From the IMG/VR virus record IMGVR_UViG_3300005529_000011, positions 1 through 49,434 of that record: a stretch of 49,434 nt of DNA; one strand, 5' to 3'. Under the pieces are notes generated by a model. It was not told the origin of the DNA, did no database searches, and saw only the letters and a program-made list of their open reading frames with translations. The position numbers were made by a program, and so were the translations under genes. Position 1 is the first letter of the stretch; each line of letters starts with the position of its first letter. The DNA is from a virus. Below are positions 7,712 through 15,590 of this stretch, one piece after another.

Positions 7712-8252
7712 TCCGAAGGCCGCAGAGAAGAGCGAAGCGTCGGTCCCCGACAAGTACGAATTCAAAGCCCCTGAAGGCTACGAACTCAACGCGAAGCTTG
7801 TCGAAGAAGCGACGCCAATCTTCAAGGAACTTGGCCTCACGCAGGAAGCCGCCCAGAAGCTCGTTGACTTCTACGCTAAGGCCGCTGCCGAACCTGAGCG
7901 TCTCATGACCGAAATGCGTAGCGGTTGGCGTGACGAAGTAATCAAGAACCCCGCTCTCGGCGATGGCAAAGACAACCTGAAGCCTGAAGTCCGCGCGAAC
8001 ATCTCTCGTGCCATCGAAAACGTTGGCGACGCAAAGGCCATCTCCGCCTTCAAGGAAGCAATGGACCTGACCGGAGTTGGCGATCACCCGGCAATCATCG
8101 CGGGCCTCAACGCACTTGGCAAGCAACTCGCTGAAGGCACACTCGTTCGCGGTGGCGCTCCGTCTTCGGCAGGGCAGACCGCCCCCAACGCGCCGAAGCC
8201 CACCGCTGCTCAAGCTCTCTACCCTAACCTCCCGTCCTCGGCCCGGTCCTAG
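7545..8252 (+). CDS. Capsid scaffolding protein
   Basis: 235-aa acidic helical protein beginning MADEPNPTPTPAPVQG, with a Pro/Thr-rich N-terminus. Around residue 65 is the YEFKAPEGYELN motif typical of phage scaffold-like proteins upstream of the capsid gene, followed by predicted helices and a Pro-rich C-terminus. GAGGGAAGCAA before ATG 7545 is a strong ribosome site, so the 167-bp overlap with the Bbp19-like gene seems genuine. It would guide capsid assembly and then leave. Confidence 0.82.
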   Translation: MADEPNPTPTPAPVQGNDPAARTPTGEIKDHLSATPSTTEPKLDPSTATQAAKPADPKAAEKSEASVPDKYEFKAPEGYELNAKLVEEATPIFKELGLTQEAAQKLVDFYAKAAAEPERLMTEMRSGWRDEVIKNPALGDGKDNLKPEVRANISRAIENVGDAKAISAFKEAMDLTGVGDHPAIIAGLNALGKQLAEGTLVRGGAPSSAGQTAPNAPKPTAAQALYPNLPSSARS

Positions 8253-8254
8253 CC

Positions 8255-8329
8255 CCAGAGGGGTTGAACTGCTAACGCACAGATAGGAACCGGTATGCTA
8301 CGCAACCAACTGAAACTTAACCCCTCTGG
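8255..8329 (+). promoter_or_regulatory. Long-range inverted repeat upstream of the capsid gene
   Basis: CCAGAGGGGTT (8255-8265) and AACCCCTCTGG (8319-8329) are perfect 11-bp complements that enclose a 53-nt loop, filling the only sizeable gap in the head genes. In mRNA this would form a strong stem just before the capsid ribosome site. An RNase III-type processing or mRNA-stabilising site is the likeliest role. There is no U-run, so it is not a classical terminator. Confidence 0.55.
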
Positions 8330-8341
8330 AGTGACCAACTA

Positions 8342-9394
8342 ATGGCCACTATCGGCTCAACAGCGCTAACCTACGCTGACTGGGCAAAGCGTATGGATGA
8401 TACCGACGGGCGCCTGTCCGTCGCTGTAATCATCGAACTGCTTTCCCAGACCAACGAAATCCTCGACGACATGATGGTCGTTGAAGGTAATCTCCCGACC
8501 GGTCATAAGACGACCGTTCGTACCGGCCTGCCTCAGGCAACGTGGCGCCTCCTCAACCAAGGCGTCCCGAACGCGAAGTCCACCACCGCTCAGATCGTGG
8601 ACACCTGTGGCAACCTCGAAACCTACTCCGTGATCGACAAGGACATTGCCGACCTCAACGGTAACACCGCTGAGTTCCGGCTCTCCGAAGTCCGCGCCTT
8701 CCTCGAAGGCATGTCACAGCAGGTCGCCTCGACTCTGATCTACGGCAACCAAGGCATCAACCCGGAACGCTTTACCGGCTTTGCGCCTCGGTACTCGACC
8801 GTCACCACCACCGCTTCGCAAACCGCGAACAACGTCCTCGATGCTGGCGGCACCGCCTCCACGAACACCTCGCTTTGGATCGTGGTGTGGGGCTCCGACA
8901 CTTGGCATGCAACCTTCCCGAAAGGTAAGATCACCGGCCTCCAGCACCGCGACATGGGTGAGTGGCCTGTGACCGACTCGGCGGGCAATACCTACCAAGC
9001 CTACCGTGATCACTTCAAATGGGAGATCGGTCTTGTTGGCCGCGATTGGCGCTATTGCGTCCGCGTCGCCAACATCGACATCACCCAACTGACCGGCGTC
9101 TCAGCGGCGAACCTGATCAACCTGATCGTACGCGGGCTCTATAAGCTCCCGACCGCTCCGGCATCAGCCACCGCCATCCAGACCTCCGACACCCCCGAAA
9201 TCCGGGCCGACATGGGCCGGACTGTCATCTACTGCAACCGCGTGATCCGTACTTACCTCGACCTTCAGGCCATGAACAAGACCAACGTCTTGCTTCGCCT
9301 CGAGGAGTTCGATGGCAAGGTGGTCACGACGTTCCGCGGTATCCCGGTTCGCACGTGCGACGCAATCCTGAACAATGAAGCACAGGTGACCTGA
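8342..9394 (+). CDS. Major capsid protein
   Basis: 350-aa protein with the look of the BPP-1 (Bbp17-like) HK97-fold capsid family. It opens MATIGSTALTYADWAKRMD, followed by an E-loop-like region (GNLPTGHKTTVRTGLP) and the long ALNINE spine helix region (FLEGMSQQVASTLIYGN). Its place between scaffold and cement protein agrees. The last bases overlap the cement gene (TGATG). Confidence 0.9.
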   Translation: MATIGSTALTYADWAKRMDDTDGRLSVAVIIELLSQTNEILDDMMVVEGNLPTGHKTTVRTGLPQATWRLLNQGVPNAKSTTAQIVDTCGNLETYSVIDKDIADLNGNTAEFRLSEVRAFLEGMSQQVASTLIYGNQGINPERFTGFAPRYSTVTTTASQTANNVLDAGGTASTNTSLWIVVWGSDTWHATFPKGKITGLQHRDMGEWPVTDSAGNTYQAYRDHFKWEIGLVGRDWRYCVRVANIDITQLTGVSAANLINLIVRGLYKLPTAPASATAIQTSDTPEIRADMGRTVIYCNRVIRTYLDLQAMNKTNVLLRLEEFDGKVVTTFRGIPVRTCDAILNNEAQVT

Positions 9395-9954
9395 TGATCC
9401 TCGACAACTATCTGTTGTTCACTGGCACCTCCAACGGTGCCTCTGGCGGCATTACGGCGGGGGCCAACACTGACCTCCCCACCACCGGTACACAGAACGC
9501 GTCCAACATCGTTGACCTTGGCGTCTCGTCGGGCATCCCGTCGTCTGCTTCGGGCGGTGGTGCGCGCGACATTGGTATTGGTGACGATCCCTCGATGAAG
9601 CTGTTGGTTCAGGTCGTTACCACCTTTGGTGGCGGCACGGACCTCTACTGCCTCCTCGCGGGCGCCCCCGACAATGGCTCTGGCTCGCCGGGTTCCTACA
9701 CGACCATGTGGCAGCAGGCAGCAGCTGTTGCCGAAGCCAACCTGATCGCCGGAACCCAACTTGCCAACGTCGATGTCCCTCGTGTCGTAGCGGGCCAAGC
9801 GATTCCGCGATTCCTCCGCTTGACCTTTGTCTCTACCGGTACCCACACCTCGGGCGCCGTGGAAGGCTGCATCGTCCTCGACCGTTCTGATCAGATTGCT
9901 GGCACCACTGGCGCCCTCTCCGGGTACCCGGCTGGCGTCAACATCGCCAACTAA
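9394..9954 (+). CDS. Capsid cement (decoration) protein, Bbp16-like
   Basis: 186-aa beta-rich protein beginning MILDNYLLFTGTSNGAS. Gly/Thr-rich strands and the LRLTFVSTGTHTSGAVEGCIVLD segment match the Bbp16 cement family, whose members in BPP-1 dimerise on the capsid surface and reinforce it. Position directly after the capsid gene with TGATG overlap supports this call. Confidence 0.82.
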   Translation: MILDNYLLFTGTSNGASGGITAGANTDLPTTGTQNASNIVDLGVSSGIPSSASGGGARDIGIGDDPSMKLLVQVVTTFGGGTDLYCLLAGAPDNGSGSPGSYTTMWQQAAAVAEANLIAGTQLANVDVPRVVAGQAIPRFLRLTFVSTGTHTSGAVEGCIVLDRSDQIAGTTGALSGYPAGVNIAN

Positions 9955-9964
9955 GGAGAGAAAG

Positions 9965-10597
9965 ATGAAATTCCGAACTCTCCTCGCCCCGACTCTTGCG
10001 TCTATCTTGACGGCGGTTGTCGTCGCTCAGGCGCAGGTGCCGGGCGTGAACTCTACCCTGCAAGCGGTCTTCAATCTCGTCTATGACGCATCGACGATGA
10101 AGCCGACGTATTCAGCGGCGGGCGCAGTTACCCCGGCCGCTGGCGCGACCGACATCTGCTCCCTCTCAGGCTCGGCAACGAAGAACGTCCGCGTTCGCCG
10201 AATTATCCTGACGGGACAGATTTCGACCGCCGCGAACGAGCCGGTTTCGATCCTCAAGCGAAGCACGGCCAACTCCGGCGCCGGTACGGCGTTGACCAAA
10301 GTCGCCTACGACTCGACCAACTCTCTGACCAACTCCACCACCAACACTTCGACTGTGAACAAGGCCGAGGTCTGGACCGGTGTGGTGACACAGGGCACGT
10401 TGGTCGGCGAACTAGCCGACATTCATGCCTTCTTCTCCACTTCGACAACTCAGGCCCAGCAGACCATCTTCGAGTTCGGTCAGCGCGGATCACCTGTAGT
10501 CCTCCGCGGCATTGCTCAGCAAATCTCGGTTTCGCTGGACGGCCAAGGTGGCGGTACGGGGACGCTTCTCTGCACCTTCGAATGGACTGAAGAATGA
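9965..10597 (+). CDS. Virion-region protein with Sec signal peptide
   Basis: 210-aa protein; ATG 9965 follows AAGGAGAGAAAG. Residues 1-24 are a textbook signal peptide: basic start (MKFR), hydrophobic core, AQA cleavage motif before QVPG. The mature part is a Thr/Ser-rich beta protein resembling the sandwich proteins encoded nearby (compare 12533-13021: a one-Cys segment, then RVRRIILTG). A signal peptide on a phage structural-type protein is unusual, because virions assemble in the cytoplasm. It may be exported, or the leader may be a membrane anchor. The next gene is the O-antigen-ligase-like membrane protein (ATGA overlap), so the two may act together at the envelope. Confidence 0.75.
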   Translation: MKFRTLLAPTLASILTAVVVAQAQVPGVNSTLQAVFNLVYDASTMKPTYSAAGAVTPAAGATDICSLSGSATKNVRVRRIILTGQISTAANEPVSILKRSTANSGAGTALTKVAYDSTNSLTNSTTNTSTVNKAEVWTGVVTQGTLVGELADIHAFFSTSTTQAQQTIFEFGQRGSPVVLRGIAQQISVSLDGQGGGTGTLLCTFEWTEE

Positions 10598-11493
10598 CCT
10601 ATTGGGGCCTCAGCATCAACACTACTGGCGCTGAGGCCCCGATTGTCTTCATGGCTGCGTTTGCCGCCTGCGCGGTAACCTCGATGGCTTGGACAGTTGG
10701 AGACAAGGCCTACGCAATGATCTGGCTGGCGACGCTTGCGGCCGCGTTCGTGCTTGGGCTAGGGCTTCGCCCCCGCCGAGTTCTTCTCGCTTACGCCGCC
10801 CTCTGTGCTCCAAGCTACGCTCTATGGCTTTGGTGGCCCGCGCTTCTGAACCCAAACTACGTTGGCTGTGCGTTAGTGATAGCCCTTGCGGTGTCACTAG
10901 CCTACCGCCTATGGTGGGCCGCGCCTCTCTACGCCCTTGGCATCCTCACTACCTCCTCTCGCGGCGCGATTATCGCTGGAGGCCTTACCCTCGGCGCCTA
11001 TGGAGCCCGACGTTATCCCTTCGTCGCGCTTGGGCTCTTCGCTCTAGCTGTGTTCCTCGCGCTCTTCGTCAAGACATGGGGCCAACTCGACATCTCAATC
11101 TACCAGCGCCTCGGCGTGTGGCAAGACACCCTGAACCACCTCTCGGTCTTCGGCTCCGGATTTGGCTCCTTCCAATACGCCTATACAGCCTTTCCAGTCA
11201 AGACCAACATGACCGCGATCATCGCTCCACACGCTTACAACGACGCCCTCGAGCTAGTCTTCGAACTCGGTATCGGCGCGATCCCATTTTGGTACTTGAT
11301 CGCCCTTTGCTTCGAGGCGGATCGGCCCGAACGTCTCGTTCTCTTCTCCGGTCTAGTCGCCGGACTCACCTACTTCCCGCTTTACATCCCCATTGTGGCC
11401 CACATTATCTTCTTCGTGATTGGCCACCTAGCCTCTGAAAGGAAATCAAATGGCTCGCTGGCGTTTAGCTGCCCCTCACTATCTCAAGGTTGA
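10594..11493 (+). CDS. O-antigen ligase/polymerase-like membrane protein (Wzy/WaaL type)
   Basis: 299-aa polytopic membrane protein with about eight hydrophobic segments. Signature features of the WaaL/Wzy_C family are present: SSRGA (residues 121-125) after a transmembrane helix, an Arg-led periplasmic loop (RLGVWQDTL, 172-180), GSGFGSFQ (187-194) and PHAYNDALELVFELG (212-226), which matches the H-x-x-N-x-x-L-E-x-x-x-E-x-G motif. These enzymes join or polymerise O-antigen in the inner membrane. At 299 aa it is shorter than typical ligases (about 400 aa). It is embedded in the virion operon and overlaps both neighbours, so it is expressed late. Changing host LPS to block re-adsorption is the obvious hypothesis. 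Confidence 0.75.
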   Translation: MTYWGLSINTTGAEAPIVFMAAFAACAVTSMAWTVGDKAYAMIWLATLAAAFVLGLGLRPRRVLLAYAALCAPSYALWLWWPALLNPNYVGCALVIALAVSLAYRLWWAAPLYALGILTTSSRGAIIAGGLTLGAYGARRYPFVALGLFALAVFLALFVKTWGQLDISIYQRLGVWQDTLNHLSVFGSGFGSFQYAYTAFPVKTNMTAIIAPHAYNDALELVFELGIGAIPFWYLIALCFEADRPERLVLFSGLVAGLTYFPLYIPIVAHIIFFVIGHLASERKSNGSLAFSCPSLSQG

Positions 11494-11989
11494 GGGGACT
11501 ACTTGGGAATACAAAGAAGTTGATCGGCAGACCGGAAAGAACAAACGGACCTTGTTTCCGGTCCCACTCCTCCTCGATCCCGATCAGCCGAGCGATTGGA
11601 ACTACGTCTACGGTAAGGACTCCGGCGAGATCATCGTCGCGAATAAGGAGTCTGTGGACCACCCGAAGGACATCATCTTCCAAGGCGAGCCCACCCCAGA
11701 TATGGTCCCGCTTGATGACGAGGCCAAGGCCATCTCTGCCAAGCTCGCGGCGAAGTGGAAGCACCCCATCGAGACCCTCTCCGGCTCCTACGCCGACGAG
11801 ATGATGAAGGACCTCTCAGCACAGATGCAGGAAGTCCGTGAGAAGACAGTGGCCGCTCCTATGGAAGGCATGTCTGAACTCCTCACCGCGATGACAGCAA
11901 TGATGAAGCAGAATCAAGAACTACTCAACGCCGTGGTCGCATCAAAGGCCCCGGCCGCTGCTGGAGCCGCCGCGAATCGAAGGAACTAA
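11450..11989 (+). CDS. Hypothetical virion-region protein (179 aa)
   Basis: 179-aa protein beginning MARWRLAAPHYLKVEG. The start overlaps the previous gene by 44 bp and is set by a GAAAGGAAATCAA ribosome site. The N-terminal half is beta-rich (tyrosine/tryptophan-rich); residues 90-165 are Met/Gln-rich helix, probably a coiled coil; the tail is Ala-rich. Family not recognised, but similar two-part proteins occur in the capsid-to-tail part of related phage genomes. Confidence 0.7.
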   Translation: MARWRLAAPHYLKVEGTTWEYKEVDRQTGKNKRTLFPVPLLLDPDQPSDWNYVYGKDSGEIIVANKESVDHPKDIIFQGEPTPDMVPLDDEAKAISAKLAAKWKHPIETLSGSYADEMMKDLSAQMQEVREKTVAAPMEGMSELLTAMTAMMKQNQELLNAVVASKAPAAAGAAANRRN

Positions 11990-11992
11990 CCC

Positions 11993-12484
11993 TTGGTAGC
12001 CACCCCACTCGATCCACAGACCGATCTAGACAAGAGCGGCGGGCTTCCGCAGAATATCCGCACGGCGCTCGGGCCCTCGGTCGGATCGAAGATCACCAAC
12101 TCTCCTGTGGACATTGAGTGGGCTTTCGAGGGAGGCGGCGGCGCGATCCTCACCGGTCAACGCCCGCCGATCATTATCCCCGATTGGCTCACAATCAACT
12201 CGTGGTACATCCTTGCCCCTATCGTGGGCTCGGTTGTTATCGACGTGTGGAAGATTTCCGGCTCGCTTTACCTGAATGGAACGGTGCCGACATCCGCGAA
12301 CTCAATTGTCGGCACAGACAAGCCTACCCTTACCACCGGAACCTCTGCTTACTCCACCGCCCTCACAGGCTGGACGAAACAGATTAATCAAAACGATGTT
12401 CTTGTTCCGAACATCCAGTCTCTCACTGGCCTAACAGCCGTCTCGCTGATTCTACGTTGCATCCGCAACATCGGCCCGTCATGA
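11993..12484 (+). CDS. Small beta-structured virion protein
   Basis: 163-aa protein starting with TTG at 11993, two bases after the previous stop. A glycine-rich turn (FEGGGGAILTGQ) leads into the IVGSVVIDVWKIS segment, a pattern common in short phage tail/fibre-associated proteins. The rest is Thr/Ser-rich beta sequence. Probably a minor virion or fibre-associated protein; exact role unknown. Confidence 0.65.
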   Translation: MVATPLDPQTDLDKSGGLPQNIRTALGPSVGSKITNSPVDIEWAFEGGGGAILTGQRPPIIIPDWLTINSWYILAPIVGSVVIDVWKISGSLYLNGTVPTSANSIVGTDKPTLTTGTSAYSTALTGWTKQINQNDVLVPNIQSLTGLTAVSLILRCIRNIGPS

Positions 12485-12532
12485 CCAGCGCGCCCTTGAC
12501 GGTATCTGCCCGCGCACTCAAAGGATGATGAA

Positions 12533-13021
12533 ATGGCACAATACGCCTTCAACAACCAAATCGGCGGGACGCCTCAGAACCTCTCGTCGAGCTTCAAGAG
12601 CATCTGGATCGTAACTGCGGCCACCGGCGCGACCACTCTCCGCCGCGGCTGGATTTACGAATTCGAGATCGGCGCCTCGGACGTTCCGAACGCCACCGAC
12701 TGCCCAATTAACTGGGATATTTCTTCGCAGACAGCCGTCGGCACCGCAACCTCGATCACTCCACTCGCTATTGACCAAGGTGGTGGCGATGCTGCTGCGC
12801 TCCTGACCTATACTGCCAACGCCACCGCCGAGGGTACAATCACGGCAAACTCTTCGGTGTTCTATCTTGGCCTTAACCAACGCGCCTCACAGCGTTGGAT
12901 CGCCCGCGATCAGCAATCTTGCCTCATCGTCGCGGCGGTCAATGCCAAGGGTTGGGCCGCCCGCGCCAAGTCCCCCAACTATGCCTCCACTGTGACGTGG
13001 CAGGCATACATTCAGGAGTGA
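12533..13021 (+). CDS. Beta-sandwich virion protein (162 aa)
   Basis: 162-aa protein beginning MAQYAFNNQIGGTPQNLSS, with GGATGATGAA before the ATG. Alternating hydrophobic/polar strands and Thr/Ala-rich loops indicate a beta-sandwich like that of the signal-peptide protein at 9965-10597, so the two may be distant paralogues. Likely decoration or fibre-related. Confidence 0.65.
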   Translation: MAQYAFNNQIGGTPQNLSSSFKSIWIVTAATGATTLRRGWIYEFEIGASDVPNATDCPINWDISSQTAVGTATSITPLAIDQGGGDAAALLTYTANATAEGTITANSSVFYLGLNQRASQRWIARDQQSCLIVAAVNAKGWAARAKSPNYASTVTWQAYIQE

Positions 13022-13024
13022 TCT

Positions 13025-13210
13025 ATGAAGCAGACTCGACAGGAACACTACGACGACTGCAAGGCCAAGGGCCTGCCGTTGCCGGAGCTTATCAAGGCAG
13101 GCCCGGGCATCGCCTCGACGGACGTCAACACCACCGACTACCGCGAGGTAGACGACAAGGGCAACCCGGTGGACGGTGAAGCAGGACAATGGAAACGTGC
13201 TGAAAGCTGA
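13025..13210 (+). CDS. Small hypothetical protein (61 aa)
   Basis: 61-aa hydrophilic protein beginning MKQTRQEHYDDCKAKG, starting four bases after the previous stop with a CAGGAGTGATCT ribosome site. It overlaps the next gene by 35 bp. No family recognised. Confidence 0.55.
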   Translation: MKQTRQEHYDDCKAKGLPLPELIKAGPGIASTDVNTTDYREVDDKGNPVDGEAGQWKRAES

Positions 13211-13502
13211 AGGCTATTCGATCATCACTGACCCGGATGTGGGAAGGCCAGTCGAACACGACACCTTCACTTGTGGGCATTGTATGTCGATTACCTTCAC
13301 GCAACCGGGGAGGGCAGGTGGTCCTCCCCGCCTTGCGGTTATTCAGTTCGATCAGTCGGTGACGATGCGCGAAGTCCATCGGTGCCGGTCCTGTTGGCGG
13401 TTCATCTGTCCGAAGTGTGAGAAGACCGCGTTCAACTGTACTCCCTACGAGCGGAAGATTGAGGAAGAAGAGGCCACGACCCGGAGACTCATCCTGCCGT
13501 GA
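13176..13502 (+). CDS. Small zinc-ribbon protein
   Basis: Up to 108 aa. CGHC (middle) and CRSC...CPKC (C-terminal half) supply two or three Cys pairs that would bind zinc, in a fold like a treble clef or rubredoxin-type ribbon. The start is uncertain: GTG 13176 or GTG 13197. Its stop overlaps the GTG start of the glycine-rich protein. Function unknown. Confidence 0.6.
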   Translation: MKQDNGNVLKAEGYSIITDPDVGRPVEHDTFTCGHCMSITFTQPGRAGGPPRLAVIQFDQSVTMREVHRCRSCWRFICPKCEKTAFNCTPYERKIEEEEATTRRLILP

Positions 13503-14770
13503 TCATTCTCCCCTCACGTACAGACCCCCGAGGAAAAATCCTAATGCCGATGGTTCGGCATGAGTGGATGCTTCCCTCTGAGCGGCCGTGTACGTTTGGG
13601 ATTGCAGATCAACGCCGTTGGCGCGCGCGGGCTCGGCTCCCCCACGATGGGCATATCATCTGGGAGGGTTGGTTCGACGACAGAGAAGACTTCGATCAAT
13701 TCATCTGGGGCTTGCGTACCCGCGCGATTCTTCAGGAGCCTTACCTCTGGGGGCTGTGTACCCCGAACTGGGACCCCTTCATTGGCGAGGTCCTGATCTA
13801 CTACTTCGACTCGGTAGACTTCCTAACTTCATCGCCGGGCACCGATCAGAACTACACTGTGCCCGTAGATTGGGACAACAACAACAACTCAATTGAAGGC
13901 ATTGGCGGTGGCGGCTCTGGTGGCAATGGCGGCGCTTCTGGCTCTGGCGAAGGCGGCTCGGGCGGCGAGTATCGCAAGGCCGCCCCGCAGGCCCTAACCC
14001 CCGGCTCCACTGTTACTAGAAACGTCGGCGCCGGTGGGGCCACTCCCAGCGCTTCGATCTTCAAGAACAATTCCTCCACAATCGTTATGCAAGCGAATGG
14101 AGGAACCAAAGGCGCAAATAATGCGCTCACCGCAACCGGCCCCGCTGGTGGCACAGGTGGCACAGGTTCCGCCGCCCATTTCGACGGTGGCCGAGGCGGT
14201 GGCCCCGGTACAGGCGGCAATGCTGGTGGTGGTGGAGGTGGTGCCGGTGGCCCTAATGGTGCCGGTGCTGCTGGCGGTGACACACCATCTTCCGGCCAAG
14301 CTGGTGGTGCTGGTGGTGGCGGTAACGGCGGCGGTTCAGCAGGTAGCGCAGGCACAAGTGTTTCTACTGGCGGCGCGGGTGGCAACAACTATCTCGGTTC
14401 TGGCTCAGGCGCAGGAGGCACCACTACCAACAACGGCACCGCGGGTACTAATGGTGGCGCTGGCGGCGGCGGAGGCACAGTCGCGAGTGGTGGTGCTGGC
14501 TCCACAGGTCAAGAGTGGGATGCTACGCATGGCTCAGGCTCAGGTGGAGGCGCGGCCGGACAGTCCACTGGCGCGGTCGATGTCTTCGGCGGCGATGGAG
14601 GCCTCTACGGTGGCGCGGGTGGCGGCGCGGCCTACAACCGCACAACTAGCACCGGCGGCGTAGGCAAGCAAGGTATTATCGTCGTCACCAACCGCGTCGC
14701 CCCGCCAATGGCGTTCAAGAACAAAACCTCTGACGCACCCGACTTTGAGCGCAAGCAGTTGATGTACTAA
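13499..14770 (+). CDS. Glycine-rich tail-fibre/receptor-tip protein
   Basis: 423-aa protein with a GTG start overlapping the previous stop. Residues 1-125 form an N-terminal domain rich in Trp/Arg/Asp, likely the virion anchor. From YTVPVDW to about residue 385 it is the phage glycine-rich domain: a GIGGGGSGG start, then ALTPGSTVTRNVGAGG, then many GG/GGG repeats of the polyglycine-II type that form receptor-contacting fibre tips. It ends with a conserved closing strand (GKQGIIVVTNR). Such regions vary fast and decide host range. Probably an adhesion protein. Confidence 0.78.
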   Translation: MIILPSRTDPRGKILMPMVRHEWMLPSERPCTFGIADQRRWRARARLPHDGHIIWEGWFDDREDFDQFIWGLRTRAILQEPYLWGLCTPNWDPFIGEVLIYYFDSVDFLTSSPGTDQNYTVPVDWDNNNNSIEGIGGGGSGGNGGASGSGEGGSGGEYRKAAPQALTPGSTVTRNVGAGGATPSASIFKNNSSTIVMQANGGTKGANNALTATGPAGGTGGTGSAAHFDGGRGGGPGTGGNAGGGGGGAGGPNGAGAAGGDTPSSGQAGGAGGGGNGGGSAGSAGTSVSTGGAGGNNYLGSGSGAGGTTTNNGTAGTNGGAGGGGGTVASGGAGSTGQEWDATHGSGSGGGAAGQSTGAVDVFGGDGGLYGGAGGGAAYNRTTSTGGVGKQGIIVVTNRVAPPMAFKNKTSDAPDFERKQLMY

Positions 14771-15450
14771 TGGCACAAGCACCGCTCCAACATCAACAAG
14801 CGCCGACCTTCCCTTGGCAGACGTTCGCCCCTGCGAACACCAACGCAGGCATCCCTTATGCACTCTCTTGGCAGCCTCCCTTCTTCCCCAAGAAGATGCC
14901 TGTCAACCAAATGCAGACGGAAGCGTTTGTCTGGAATCCAACACTCGCCAATCCACCCGTCTCCGGCATTGCTTGGTGGTATCCCTTTGACCAACCCGCA
15001 CAAGTGCGCGTCCCTTCGTTTCTTCAGCAGACCGAGATGCGGCTCTTTGAGGCACCGCAGGCAATCGATCCCGGCCTTATCAATGCTTGGTATAAGGGGT
15101 GGGAGCCGCCCTATTTCCCGAAGGTGGTCAAGGCAGAGCTTCAGCAGACTAGCCCTGCTTATGGCACCACATTCGCTCTTCCAGTCAAAATCAGCGGCAT
15201 GGCGTGGTATCGAGATTGGGTACCGCCACATAAGCCGAAGATGTTTAATTATCTCCAGCAGCAGACCGAGGCGTGGACCGCGGCCCCGCAGATATTCAAG
15301 GCGCCAGTCTCTGGCATCGCATGGTGGTATCCGTTCGATCAGCCGAAGCAGGTAAAGGTACCAGTTCAGCTTCAGCAAACCACAATGCAGACCAATCGGT
15401 TCTTTTGGCAAGGGTCGGTCCGCGTGTTCATTCTTGGAGGAGGACGCTAG
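14770..15450 (+). CDS. Protein of five 40-residue Trp/Pro repeats
   Basis: 226-aa protein built of about five imperfect tandem repeats of roughly 40 residues. Each has the layout GIAWWYPFDQP, then 4-5 residues, VPxxLQQT, then a variable linker rich in Phe/Ala/Pro. The copies starting GIAWWYPFDQPA and GIAWWYPFDQPK are nearly identical and alternate with a second type (GMAWYRDWVPPHKP). Such alternation suggests duplication of an 80-residue pair. A repeated aromatic motif could bind a glycan or a repeated virion surface. Family not recognised. Confidence 0.65.
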   Translation: MAQAPLQHQQAPTFPWQTFAPANTNAGIPYALSWQPPFFPKKMPVNQMQTEAFVWNPTLANPPVSGIAWWYPFDQPAQVRVPSFLQQTEMRLFEAPQAIDPGLINAWYKGWEPPYFPKVVKAELQQTSPAYGTTFALPVKISGMAWYRDWVPPHKPKMFNYLQQQTEAWTAAPQIFKAPVSGIAWWYPFDQPKQVKVPVQLQQTTMQTNRFFWQGSVRVFILGGGR

Positions 15451-15590
15451 TGCCGTCTAAGACCCCCAAGCAACGCCGAACAATGGCAGCCGCGGCACAT
15501 AACCCAGCCTTCGCCAAGAAGGTCGGCATCCCAGTGAAGGTCGCGAAGGAATTCAATCGCGCGGATCAAGCGAAGGCGAAGAAGAAATGA
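15450..15590 (+). CDS. Small basic phage protein (46 aa)
   Basis: 46-aa product starting with GTG at 15450 (TAGTG overlap; GGAGGAGGA site upstream). The sequence MPSKTPKQRRTMAAAAHN, then FAKKVGIPVKVAKEF and a Lys-rich end, belongs to a very common family of short phage proteins found beside tail genes, of unknown function. Confidence 0.7.
   Translation: MPSKTPKQRRTMAAAAHNPAFAKKVGIPVKVAKEFNRADQAKAKKK

Noticed and set aside
8255-8329. Rho-independent terminator before the capsid gene
   Set aside because: The stem has a 53-nt loop and no T-run, so termination is unlikely; listed as a regulatory stem.
13900-14650. CRISPR-like or satellite repeat in the Gly-rich gene
   Set aside because: The repetition is of GGN codons in a continuous reading frame, without regular repeat-spacer units.
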